In this document: positions 6,093-13,066 of the stretch, one piece after another
Layout: every line of letters begins with the position of its first letter
Position numbering within the stretch: the stretch's first letter is position 1
NCBI GenBank assembly: GCA_030590185.1
Contig: JAUUZB010000017.1
Span: forward strand, 1 to 13,066
DNA from: Deltaproteobacteria bacterium
Lineage (GTDB): Bacteria > Myxococcota > XYA12-FULL-58-9 > JAUUZB01
Length of the DNA: 13,066 bases
Direction: 5' to 3'
Program-made: the position numbers and the translations under genes
The notes under the pieces: generated by a model
Databases searched by the model: none
The model's input: the letters and a program-made list of their open reading frames with translations, nothing else
What the model was told of the DNA's origin: nothing

Positions 6093-9000
6093 GTGGAACG
6101 TGTCCCCCCCTGGGTCCTGGTGTTGGTGTTCGCAGCGGCGCCCGGTTGCGGTGGCACCCTGTTGCTCGACCCTGACGGGGTAGATGGTGACGGCGGGGCT
6201 GACAGCCCCTGCGCCCTGGACAATCCAGGGGGTGCCTGCGGGGAGGGCGAGGCCTGTATCGCGGGCGCCTGCGTGGGCTCGTGTAGCGCTGCCGATCCGA
6301 GCGGCATCTGTGACGCCGGAGACTGGTGCCACGACGGGACCTGCGTGCCGTTACGCTGCTCCCCGACCCACCCGGATGGTACTTGCGACCCGGGTTTCGA
6401 GTGCGACGCCGGCACCTGCATCTCGCTCGGCGCGTGTTCCTACGGTAACCCGGATGGCGAATGCGGGCCCGGGGAGATCTGCACCGACGGGTCCTGCGCG
6501 CCCGAGCCGGACTGCTCGCCCACCGAGCCCGAGGGCGCCTGCCCCGACGGGGAGTTCTGCGCCGCCGGCGAATGCACTGCCTACCCGGCCTGTTCAGAGG
6601 AGTTTCCCGCCGGGGTTTGCGACCCGGGCTACACCTGCAGCGCGGCGGTCTGTGAGCCGGTCCCCTGCACGCCGGAGACCCCTGCCGGTTTGTGCAATGA
6701 CCCCGAGGAGTACTGCTCGGTCGATGGGATCTGTGAGCCCTACGAGTGCGGTCCCGAGCATCCGAACGGCGTCTGTCCGCCCAATCGACTCTGCGATGCA
6801 GGCGTTTGCGCCGCCTACCCCTGCTCGGTCGACCATCCGAACGGCACCTGCGACGACGCGAGCCAGATCTGCATCTTCGCCTGGGGCGATCCCGACTATG
6901 GCACCTGCCAGTTCCCCTGTGAGCCGGGTAGCCTCAACGGTTGGTGCTCGGTTTACGAGGAGTGCATCCAAGGCGTGTGTGAGCTCCTGTGCGACAGCGG
7001 CGTGCGCTGTGGGCCCGCCGAGACCTGCTGCGCCGCCAACCAGGAGTGTCTGGGCCCCGACTGCGCCGACATCTGCTTTGGTACGGATCACCGCTGCGCC
7101 TTGGGCTGCTGCGATGGCAGCGAGCTCTGTTTCCAGGGCAACCAGTGCATTCTGGATCAGGGCGGCTGCACCAACCACGAGGACTGCATCAACGACTCGT
7201 TCTGCGACTGCCCGGCGGACGTGCCTTGTGATCCGCCCGGCTCCTGCATTCCCTACGGCACGGATCCTACCGATCCGGAGACCAACGATGAGTGCTCGAA
7301 TCTCGTGGTGGTCGGCGTCTTCGCCCCGGAGCATCAATGCAGCTTTTTCGGCCCCACCGATGAGGTCGAGCACTGTCCGAGCAATACCTGCGGCCACCCG
7401 ACCAAGACCTGCGTGGATGACACGGTCACCTGCGCCAGCAGCATCTTCTGCGGCTACGGCGATGGCGCCTCCAACTGTCTCGGCTGCCGGCTGTGCATCG
7501 GCTGCGTCACCGACCCGGATTGTGATAGCGGCGAGCTCTGCGACGGCGGCATCTGTCGGCCCGCCTGCCCGAACGGCGACGAGTGCGACAGCCACGAGAC
7601 CTGCGTCAGCGGTAGCTGCATCGAGTGCCTCGACGAGGTGAACGACACGGACTGCTACGGTGGGCTCTCCTGCGTCAACGGCTACTGCGTCGATATCTAC
7701 GGCGGCCACACCCACGTGCTGACCACGCCGACCGTGATCGACTTCGATTTTGATGGCGACCCGACCACCTTTCACCCGTCGATCGTCTTCGTTGGCACCC
7801 ACCGCAACGGGGGCAGCCTCGACGATTGTTACGACGGGGGCGTCATTCGCGTGCTCGATGGACGGGACTGCTCCACCCAGTTCATCGTCAATCGTCGCAA
7901 GGATGATCTCTACGCCGCCGCGGCCCACAACGCCCCGGCCGCCCGCGCCGGGACCTACCCGGATGCTCGGGGCTGCAACCCCGTCGCCCTAGCCGACCTC
8001 GATGGGAGCATGCCCCTGCACCCAGAAATCATCGCCCACGCCGCCACCAGCGGCACGGCGCCCGGTGGCCTGACCGCCTTCACCTACGACGAGGCCGCTC
8101 GGGGCGGGCGCGGCGCCTTCCGCATCGCCTGGCATTCCACCCGCGCCGACGGCACCACCTGGGACCAGTACTGCGGCAGCTCCTGCGCGTGGTGGACCGG
8201 GCCGAGTGTCTTTGACCTGGAGGCCGACGGCGTCGCCGAGGTCTTCATGGCGGGCCACACCTATGACGCCGCCGGCGTCTACCTGAGTAGCGCGCCGGGC
8301 TACAGCACCAGCAACTGCTGTGCCTACAGCCAGGGCATGTTCCCCATCGTGGCCGATGTCGACAATGACGGTGTCGCGGAGTTCGTCGACGGCAATGGCA
8401 TCTACGAGTGGACCGGATCGGCGTGGAGCACCACCAACGAGCAGGCTACCAACCGCTTCTTCGGCCACGTGGCGCTCGCTGACTTTGGCTCCTTCGACGG
8501 CGCCGTCCCAGCCAACGATGACCGTGGAGCCCTCGATGGCATCGCGGAGATCGCCAAGGTCGCCAGCGGGCGCGTTTATCTCCAGGATCTCTCCGGTCGT
8601 CATCTGTTGCTCGACGGTGCCTCCGCCAATGGTATCGACATCGGCGCCGGCACCGGTGGGCCACCCACGGTCGCGGATTTTGATGGCGACTGTCGGGCTG
8701 AGATCGCGGTCGCCTGCCAGGACTACTACACCGTCTACGACCCGGATTGTGACGGCGGCGTTCCCGAGGTGGTGAGCTGTAACGGTGTCGATAATATCTC
8801 GACCTGCGAGGTCGACAGCGGCCTGCGGGGCGTGCTCTGGCGGCTCAGTAGCCAGGACAACAGCTCGAGCGTGACCGGCTCCTCGGTGTTCGATTTTGAG
8901 GGGGACGGACGGGCCGAGGCGATCTACGCCGACGAGTGCTTCACCCGCGTTTACGACGGCGTCACTGGCGAGGTCATCTACTCGCAATATCGCTCATCCT

Positions 9001-9962
9001 GCACCTGGTATGAGAACCCGATCGTCGCCGACGTCGACGGTGACTTCAACGCCGAGGTGGTGGTCGGCTCCAACACCAACTGCGGTATTGGCTGCAATGG
9101 CAGCACGGTCGATTCCGGCGACGGCCGACGGGTTGACGCGCGGTTCGCCGGCCTGCGTTGCGACTCGGACGTCGACTGCGTCTCCGGGATCTGCGCCTGC
9201 AGGTACGGTGTCGACCTGGACGGCACCTGCTTGGTCGGGCTGAATCCCAATGAGGTCACCCTGGGTCTGTGCACCTGCACCGCCGACACCGAATGTGGCT
9301 CCGCCACCTCCTACTTCATTTGCTCGAACCGCCCCGCCGGCGTGGCCTACGACTTCCTCGACGCCTTCCCCTCCAACCGGGTCTGCCGGGCGCACCACCC
9401 GGGCAGCTTCAACGGCATTCTGGTGTACCGTGACGTGCTCGACCGTTGGGTCGACACCCGGCGGATCTGGAACCAACACGCCTACTCCATCACCCACATC
9501 AACGAGGACGGCACCGCCCTGCCCGCCACCGCCAGGAACTGGGCTTCGCCCAACCTCAACAACTTCCGACAGAACGTGCTCGGTGACCTCGATCCCGAGC
9601 ACTCCCCCGACCTGACCTCCGGCTCGGGCGGGAACACCTGCATCTCGGGGGAGAGCGACTCGGGGGTGGTGTCGATCTCGATCTGCAACCGTGGCACCGC
9701 CGACGTGGCCGCCGTACCCGTGGCCTTCTATGCCGGCGACCCAGCGACCGGCGCCGATCTGCTCTGCGTCCTGAACACCGGCCAGCCCATGTCGCCCGGG
9801 GACTGCGTGCCGCTCACCTGTGTGTGGCCAGGCTCGACCACGGTGGGCGAGCCCGAATGTCCCATCGGCGCTCCGGTCTATGTTGTCGCCGACGATGATG
9901 GCAGCGGTGGACTCGGGGAACGCGAGTGCATCGAGGGCAACAACACCGCGATCCTTCCATAG
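6093..9962 (+). CDS. Large cysteine-rich, FG-GAP/VCBS-propeller lipoprotein-like surface protein
   Basis: 1289 aa from GTG 6093. The N-terminus (MERVPPWVLVLVFAAAPGC) is a short hydrophobic signal ending at Cys19, so a lipoprotein is likely. Residues ~40-299 hold ten tandem ~25-aa units of the form C-x(4)-P-x-G-x-C-x(5)-C-x(3)-C; the ninth is expanded and the tenth degenerate. Residues ~300-540 form a second, irregular disulfide-rich region. Residues ~547-990 carry about eight 'xxDxDxDGxxE' segments (near 547, 630, 704, 750, 797, 857, 930 and 976), typical of Ca-binding FG-GAP/VCBS blades and consistent with a seven- or eight-bladed propeller. A further Cys-rich linker follows, then a conserved-looking RIWNQHAYSITHINEDG stretch (~1123-1139) and a final CARDB/Ig-like domain (~1190-1289). 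No enzymatic motif was seen. Inference: an extracellular or outer-membrane adhesion or recognition protein. The architecture resembles proteins abundant in Myxococcota. It appears monocistronic. Confidence 0.88.
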   Translation: MERVPPWVLVLVFAAAPGCGGTLLLDPDGVDGDGGADSPCALDNPGGACGEGEACIAGACVGSCSAADPSGICDAGDWCHDGTCVPLRCSPTHPDGTCDPGFECDAGTCISLGACSYGNPDGECGPGEICTDGSCAPEPDCSPTEPEGACPDGEFCAAGECTAYPACSEEFPAGVCDPGYTCSAAVCEPVPCTPETPAGLCNDPEEYCSVDGICEPYECGPEHPNGVCPPNRLCDAGVCAAYPCSVDHPNGTCDDASQICIFAWGDPDYGTCQFPCEPGSLNGWCSVYEECIQGVCELLCDSGVRCGPAETCCAANQECLGPDCADICFGTDHRCALGCCDGSELCFQGNQCILDQGGCTNHEDCINDSFCDCPADVPCDPPGSCIPYGTDPTDPETNDECSNLVVVGVFAPEHQCSFFGPTDEVEHCPSNTCGHPTKTCVDDTVTCASSIFCGYGDGASNCLGCRLCIGCVTDPDCDSGELCDGGICRPACPNGDECDSHETCVSGSCIECLDEVNDTDCYGGLSCVNGYCVDIYGGHTHVLTTPTVIDFDFDGDPTTFHPSIVFVGTHRNGGSLDDCYDGGVIRVLDGRDCSTQFIVNRRKDDLYAAAAHNAPAARAGTYPDARGCNPVALADLDGSMPLHPEIIAHAATSGTAPGGLTAFTYDEAARGGRGAFRIAWHSTRADGTTWDQYCGSSCAWWTGPSVFDLEADGVAEVFMAGHTYDAAGVYLSSAPGYSTSNCCAYSQGMFPIVADVDNDGVAEFVDGNGIYEWTGSAWSTTNEQATNRFFGHVALADFGSFDGAVPANDDRGALDGIAEIAKVASGRVYLQDLSGRHLLLDGASANGIDIGAGTGGPPTVADFDGDCRAEIAVACQDYYTVYDPDCDGGVPEVVSCNGVDNISTCEVDSGLRGVLWRLSSQDNSSSVTGSSVFDFEGDGRAEAIYADECFTRVYDGVTGEVIYSQYRSSCTWYENPIVADVDGDFNAEVVVGSNTNCGIGCNGSTVDSGDGRRVDARFAGLRCDSDVDCVSGICACRYGVDLDGTCLVGLNPNEVTLGLCTCTADTECGSATSYFICSNRPAGVAYDFLDAFPSNRVCRAHHPGSFNGILVYRDVLDRWVDTRRIWNQHAYSITHINEDGTALPATARNWASPNLNNFRQNVLGDLDPEHSPDLTSGSGGNTCISGESDSGVVSISICNRGTADVAAVPVAFYAGDPATGADLLCVLNTGQPMSPGDCVPLTCVWPGSTTVGEPECPIGAPVYVVADDDGSGGLGERECIEGNNTAILP
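6210..6989 (+). repeat. Ten tandem ~25-residue four-cysteine repeats (coding)
   Basis: Protein-level repeats encoded here begin at units such as CSAADPSGIC, CSPTHPDGTC, CSYGNPDGEC, CSPTEPEGAC, CGPEHPNGVC and CSVDHPNGTC. Each is followed by two more cysteines in a C-x(2,5)-G-x-C arrangement. Spacing of all four cysteines is nearly constant, while DNA identity between units is low, indicating old divergence under structural constraint. Each unit probably forms two disulfides, as in EGF-like or dickkopf-N-like modules, but I cannot assign a named family with certainty. Confidence 0.8.
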
Positions 9963-10031
9963 CCGGCCGTCTCGATGATCCGGCACGAGTTGCGTTCGCC
10001 AAGGCCGGCAGGTTCGGGGTAGGGGCGAGGC

Positions 10032-10931
10032 GTGCGCACCCTGGCTGCCATCGTTGCGATCGGACTCCTGGCCTCGCCGGCTCGGGCCGACACTCGGGTC
10101 GACGTGCCGATCGACGCCACCCTGGCCGGACTCGCACTTCTCGGTGGCTTCCTGTTTTATCTGATCCCGGTCGACACCGAGGCACGCTGGGAAGCGGAGC
10201 TGTTGCCCGTCGATGGGGCGGTCAAGGAGATCTACTCCGCCCGTTCGGCGAACCTCAGCGATGTGTTGTTGGTGAGCGCCGCCCTGATCCCGATGGCCGC
10301 CCAACTGGCGCTCGGTGCCGACGAACGCCTCGGGGAGAACGCCCTGGTTTTCGGGGAGGCCCTCGCGGTCAGCTTCCTACTCAACAGCGCCATCAAATTC
10401 CTGGTGCAGCGGCCCCGTCCCTACGTCTACCATCCGGACCCGCGCGTCCGGGCGACCGTCGAAGCGGCGGGCAGCAGCTCCCATTTGTCCTTCTACTCGG
10501 GGCACTCGGCCACGGGTTTCACGGCCGCGGTGGCCGGTGCCTACCTGTTTGGCCTGCGCACCCGCGATACCACGGCGCGGGCGGTCATGTGGGGGGTCGA
10601 GCTCGCCCTCGCCACCGCCACCGCGAATCTCCGCGTGCGCGCCGGTTTACATTTTTACAGCGACGCGATCGTCGGCGCGATCGCGGGTAGCGCGGTCGGT
10701 GTCCTGTTGCCGTTTCTGCACCAACCCGATCTGCAGACCTATGCGCCGCACGCCGGGGAGTGGCTGGCGATGGCCGGAGGAATCGTGGTCGGCCTGGCCG
10801 CCAGCCAATTGCTGCCGTTGTCCTCTGACGTCTCGGTGCCCCTCGATGGCACACAGACCGTCACCCGCTGGCGCCTGGCGCCCCTCGCGAGTCCGGAGGG
10901 GGCGGGTCTGATGGTCATGGCGGAGTTTTGA
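10032..10931 (+). CDS. Exported PAP2-family phosphatase (type 2 phosphatidic acid phosphatase)
   Basis: 299 aa from GTG 10032, preceded by AGGGG (10021-10025) six nt upstream. The N-terminus MRTLAAIVAIGLLASPARA is a good Sec signal with an A-x-A cleavage site. The three PAP2 signature motifs are present. K-x6-RP is K122...R129-P130. The SGH motif is S156-G157-H158, with Tyr155 where Pro is usual. The third motif reads R201-x5-H207-x3-D211, with Leu200 where Ser is usual. His158, His207 and Asp211 are the expected catalytic residues. Family role: dephosphorylation of lipid phosphates or pyrophosphates (phosphatidate, undecaprenyl-PP, lipid A phosphates) on the periplasmic face; the specific substrate cannot be read here. 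Hydrophobic segments flank the motifs. The last 17 bp overlap the convergent gene on the other strand. Sure of family, unsure of substrate. Confidence 0.93.
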   Translation: MRTLAAIVAIGLLASPARADTRVDVPIDATLAGLALLGGFLFYLIPVDTEARWEAELLPVDGAVKEIYSARSANLSDVLLVSAALIPMAAQLALGADERLGENALVFGEALAVSFLLNSAIKFLVQRPRPYVYHPDPRVRATVEAAGSSSHLSFYSGHSATGFTAAVAGAYLFGLRTRDTTARAVMWGVELALATATANLRVRAGLHFYSDAIVGAIAGSAVGVLLPFLHQPDLQTYAPHAGEWLAMAGGIVVGLAASQLLPLSSDVSVPLDGTQTVTRWRLAPLASPEGAGLMVMAEF

Positions 10932-11454
10932 GGCTGGAGCTCGGCGCCGCTCGATCGACCAGGCGGCGGCCCCACCACCAGGCAACCGGCAGCCCGAGCA
11001 GGCCGAGGCAGTCCGTTGGATCGAGGGTGTAGCGAAACGGTCCGATCCATCCGAAGAGATCCACCGTCTCTAGCAAGGCGACGTAGAGATCCCGCGCCGG
11101 AACCGAGAGGTTGATCGCGGCCAGGGACGACGCCGTGGCCAGCAGCCCGATCCAGAGGCGGGCCGGGGTTAGCCCGGTGGATAGGGGAGCCCGCCCCGGG
11201 GCAACCCGAGCGAGCACCGTGTTCGTTCCCCACGCCAGCCAGGCGAGGGTGGCGCTCACCAGGAAGGGAAAGAACAGCACGACCGCCAGGTCGGAGAGCT
11301 TCCCGGTCACCCAGCCCGGCCACCTCGGGCGCAGAACGTGATCGTTGAGCGCCATGAGCGCCAGACCGAACAGGGGGATGGCGCTCCCTAGCTCGGCACC
11401 CGGCCCCGGCGCGTCGGGACTCGGCATACTCGGTGATGGGGGGATCTCACTCAC
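10915..11454 (-). CDS. Small multi-pass membrane protein of unknown function
   Basis: 179 aa read from GTG 11454 down to the stop at 10917-10915. AGGAG (+ strand 11462-11466 complemented) lies 7 nt before this GTG, which decides the start; the frame is open further upstream but has no comparable signal. After a Pro/Ser-rich cytoplasmic-looking head (residues 1-20) there are about four hydrophobic segments: ~22-37, ~54-76, ~97-117 and ~148-162. Characteristic short motifs are ALNDHVLRP (35-43), VTGKLSDLAV (49-58) and LDPTDCLGL (144-152). I recall similar 'NDH...TGKLSD...DPTD' proteins annotated as hypothetical in Myxococcota, but cannot name a function. It is transcribed divergently from the polyprenyl synthase gene and converges on the PAP2 gene with a 17-bp overlap. 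Confidence 0.75.
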   Translation of the reverse strand: MSEIPPSPSMPSPDAPGPGAELGSAIPLFGLALMALNDHVLRPRWPGWVTGKLSDLAVVLFFPFLVSATLAWLAWGTNTVLARVAPGRAPLSTGLTPARLWIGLLATASSLAAINLSVPARDLYVALLETVDLFGWIGPFRYTLDPTDCLGLLGLPVAWWWGRRLVDRAAPSSSLKTPP

Positions 11455-11461
11455 CCCAGCT

Positions 11462-11466
11462 CTCCT
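11462..11466 (-). promoter_or_regulatory. Ribosome binding site deciding the GTG start of the small membrane protein
   Basis: On the minus strand the sequence reads AGGAG, then 7 nt, then GTG (11454). It is the only good Shine-Dalgarno in the long open frame and removes ~65 upstream residues that would otherwise be included. Confidence 0.7.
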
Positions 11467-11568
11467 ACGCGGCCCGGGACGCCCGGGCAACTGAGCCAAT
11501 CGAGTTCCAACCACGAGGCATGGGAAACGGCTCCCTGCCCCCTTGGCCAGAGCCCACCCCGCTTGCCG

Positions 11569-11583
11569 CCATTGTATGAATGG
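11569..11583. promoter_or_regulatory. Small palindrome in the divergent intergenic region; possible operator
   Basis: CCATT-GTATG-AATGG (11569-11583) is a perfect 5-bp inverted repeat with a 5-nt centre, 20 bp before the polyprenyl synthase ATG. It contains the only TATGAA-like AT-rich patch in the 149-bp region between the divergent genes (11455-11603), so it may overlap a -10 element. No good -35 partner was found. The coupled downstream GbsR/MarR-type regulator would be an obvious candidate to bind here, which is inference only. Confidence 0.3.
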
Positions 11584-11603
11584 TTTAAGGTGACTTGAAC
11601 CGA

Positions 11604-12608
11604 ATGAACGCTGAACACCACCTGGCTGAGCTCGCCCCACAGGACTCACGCCTGCGGCAGGCCCTGGACCAGCTCCACGGCGAGCCCCTGGCCGAGCTAA
11701 ACCGGCGTCTGCGGGCCGAGCGCGGGCCGGAGCCGGTGGCGGCGCTGTGCGCGGACCTGTTTGCGTCGGGGGGCAAACGTCTGCGCGCCCTGGCTGTGCT
11801 GATCGTCGCGGCGGCTGAGAGGGTCGAGTCCGAGGTCGCCCTGCGTCTCGCCGAGACGGTGGAGCTCACCCACGGCGCTACCCTGTTGCACGACGACGTT
11901 ATCGACGAGGCGGATACCCGGCGAGGGCGGGCAGCGGCCCGGCGTCGGTGGTCCAACACCCTGAGCGTGCTCGGCGGTGACTTCCTGTTGTTGCGCTCCT
12001 TGGATACGGTGCAAGCACTCGAGGTGCCGACCCTCACCGCCGCCCACCGTCGAGCCCTGGATGCGCTTCTCTCGGCAGAGGTTGCGCAGCACCGGGCCAA
12101 GGTGACCGCCGACGTCCCGACCGCGGGCTATCTCGACATCGCGGCGGGCAAGACCGGCGCCCTGTTTGCCTTTGCCTGCGCCTCGCCAGCCTACTATTGC
12201 GGCGATGACGGCGCGGCGTGGGAGTTGGAGAGATTCGGCCTTGCCTTCGGCACTGCCTTTCAAGCCGCCGACGATGTCCGCGATATTTTGACCCTCGATC
12301 CCGGCAAGCCGGCGGGCCTCGACCTCGAGGACGGTGTCTTGAGTCTGCCCTTGCGTCTGGCCGCCCAAGCGGACCCGGATCTCAGGGTACAGCTCCTAGC
12401 CTGCGTCGAGCGACCGCCGGCGCCGGCCGAGCACCAGGCCTTGCTCCAACGGATCAGAGCGAGCCAGGCGGTGGCAGATGCGCTGGCCATCGGCCGCCTC
12501 GAGATCGATGGCGGCCTACGCGCCCTGGCCCGGGTAGATCTCGAGCTGACGCCCCTGTCGACCCTCGGTCGTTGGCTCGTGCGGGAGCTCGACAGTATGG
12601 TCCCGTGA
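11604..12608 (+). CDS. Trans-polyprenyl (isoprenyl) diphosphate synthase
   Basis: 334 aa from ATG 11604, usual length for the IspA/IspB/GGPP synthase family. GGTGA (11589-11593) gives an acceptable RBS 10 nt upstream; an in-frame TTG at 11595 sits too close to it. Conserved features: GGKRLRAL near residue 56, the first aspartate-rich motif DDVID (97-101) followed by TRRG, and the second aspartate-rich motif DDVRD (223-227). These bind Mg2+ and the allylic diphosphate and isopentenyl diphosphate. Reaction: head-to-tail condensation of IPP units; chain length cannot be set from this reading, so geranylgeranyl, octaprenyl-type quinone tails or others are possible. Cytoplasmic. It overlaps the downstream regulator by one base (TGATG), implying co-expression. 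Confidence 0.93.
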   Translation: MNAEHHLAELAPQDSRLRQALDQLHGEPLAELNRRLRAERGPEPVAALCADLFASGGKRLRALAVLIVAAAERVESEVALRLAETVELTHGATLLHDDVIDEADTRRGRAAARRRWSNTLSVLGGDFLLLRSLDTVQALEVPTLTAAHRRALDALLSAEVAQHRAKVTADVPTAGYLDIAAGKTGALFAFACASPAYYCGDDGAAWELERFGLAFGTAFQAADDVRDILTLDPGKPAGLDLEDGVLSLPLRLAAQADPDLRVQLLACVERPPAPAEHQALLQRIRASQAVADALAIGRLEIDGGLRALARVDLELTPLSTLGRWLVRELDSMVP

Positions 12609-13066
12609 TGGCTACCAAACGCAGCAAGAAACCGGTCGTCACGGCCCCGGCGTGGGAGACCACGGTCCTCGAATCGGTCGGTCGGGTGATCGAGTTTTGG
12701 GGATTCAAGCGCAACCACGGTCGGATGTGGGCGATCCTCTATCTCACCGACGAGCCGATGAGCGCCACGGCGTTGAGGAACCGCCTCGGCCTGAGCAAGG
12801 GCGCGGTCAGCATGGTGGTGCGGGAGCTCCTGTCGTGGGCGGTCATCCGCCGGGTGCCGGTATCCTCCCGCTCCGGCATTGCCTACGTCGCGGAGCGAAA
12901 CATCTGGCTGATGATCAGCTCGGTGTTGCAGCAACGGGAGTCCCGGCTAACCGAGCAGGTGCGTGAGGATCTCAAAGTTGCCGAGAAACAAGCCAGCCGG
13001 GATCCGAACCTCAGTCCTGCCGAGCGCAAGGTAATCGCCGGTCGGATCCGCACCCTGGCGCGGCTC
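12608..13066 (+). CDS. GbsR/MarR-family transcriptional regulator (3' truncated by window)
   Basis: An ATG at 12608 overlaps the stop of the polyprenyl synthase; the frame stays open for 153 codons to the window end. After a basic head (MATKRSKK), residues ~22-110 form a winged helix-turn-helix of the GbsR type: WGFKRNHGRMWAILYL (31-46), a helix-turn-helix at ~52-72 containing LGLSKGAVSMVVREL, and a wing (~78-95). Charged, probably helical residues ~104-153 likely start the dimerisation region. Family knowledge: GbsR-like proteins are small dimeric repressors, often of osmoprotectant or lipid genes. Position suggests autoregulation or control of the synthase operon; the effector is unknown. 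Confidence 0.85.
   Translation, partial: MATKRSKKPVVTAPAWETTVLESVGRVIEFWGFKRNHGRMWAILYLTDEPMSATALRNRLGLSKGAVSMVVRELLSWAVIRRVPVSSRSGIAYVAERNIWLMISSVLQQRESRLTEQVREDLKVAEKQASRDPNLSPAERKVIAGRIRTLARL

Noticed and set aside
6594..7928. Minus-strand 444-codon open frame inside the cysteine-rich gene
   Set aside because: It is an Ala/Val-rich shadow of the regular cysteine codons; the sense frame has a strong RBS, signal peptide and ordered repeats.
9962..10009. GCCGGCC / GGCCGGC inverted repeat as a terminator after the cysteine-rich gene
   Set aside because: The 7-bp arms are separated by 34 nt, each arm is nearly self-complementary in GC-rich DNA, and no T-tract follows.
8994..10304. Minus-strand 436-codon open frame spanning the end of the large lipoprotein and the start of the PAP2 gene
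   Set aside because: It has a Gly/Val/Asp-rich translation with no motif and lies antisense to two well-supported genes.

Overview
The window is high-GC and densely coded, with genes starting at ATG or GTG and overlapping by 4 nt, as in many Gram-negative soil and sediment bacteria. The best taxonomic hint is the large exported protein at 6093-9962. It combines tandem four-cysteine repeats, an FG-GAP/VCBS-like propeller and an 'RIWNQHAY' C-terminal region, a style common in Myxococcota and related former deltaproteobacterial lineages. The small membrane protein at 10915-11454 also looks like a type seen there. I treat Myxococcota-like as a moderate-confidence inference, not an identification.

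Layout. (1) 1-1954 (+) is the end of an AmmeMemoRadiSam operon: the C-terminus of the radical SAM protein, a 70-aa twin-arginine/membrane-anchor peptide, and a MEMO-AMMECR1 fusion with an N-terminal export signal. The genes are linked by two ATGA overlaps. (2) 1955-2195 is intergenic and carries a ~98-bp imperfect inverted repeat of a dispersed-repeat type. (3) 2196-5972 (+) encodes a ~1258-aa membrane redox protein. It joins a spermidine-synthase-like membrane/Rossmann module, an FMN-binding domain with a covalent-flavin motif, and a NosR/NapH-like membrane Fe-S module. A perfect 36-bp tandem duplication sits on the flavinylation motif. (4) 6093-9962 (+) is the giant cysteine-rich lipoprotein-like surface protein. 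(5) 10032-10931 (+) is an exported PAP2 phosphatase, convergent with and overlapping a small multi-pass membrane protein (10915-11454, -). (6) A 149-bp divergent intergenic region leads into a polyprenyl diphosphate synthase (11604-12608, +), which overlaps by 1 nt a GbsR/MarR-type regulator that runs off the end of the window.

How they fit together. The first three genes form one translationally coupled unit of still unclear biochemical function. The standout candidate for an undescribed system is the 2196-5972 fusion: it appears to be a complete transmembrane electron conduit (Fe-S clusters to extracytoplasmic covalent FMN) attached to a degenerate aminopropyltransferase-like module. The polyprenyl synthase and its coupled regulator suggest local control of isoprenoid chain (quinone or lipid-carrier) supply. 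The neighbouring PAP2 phosphatase could act on related lipid phosphates, but nothing in the sequence proves that link. No RNA genes, CRISPR arrays, transposases or integrases were seen, and no gene-free stretch exceeds 300 bases.
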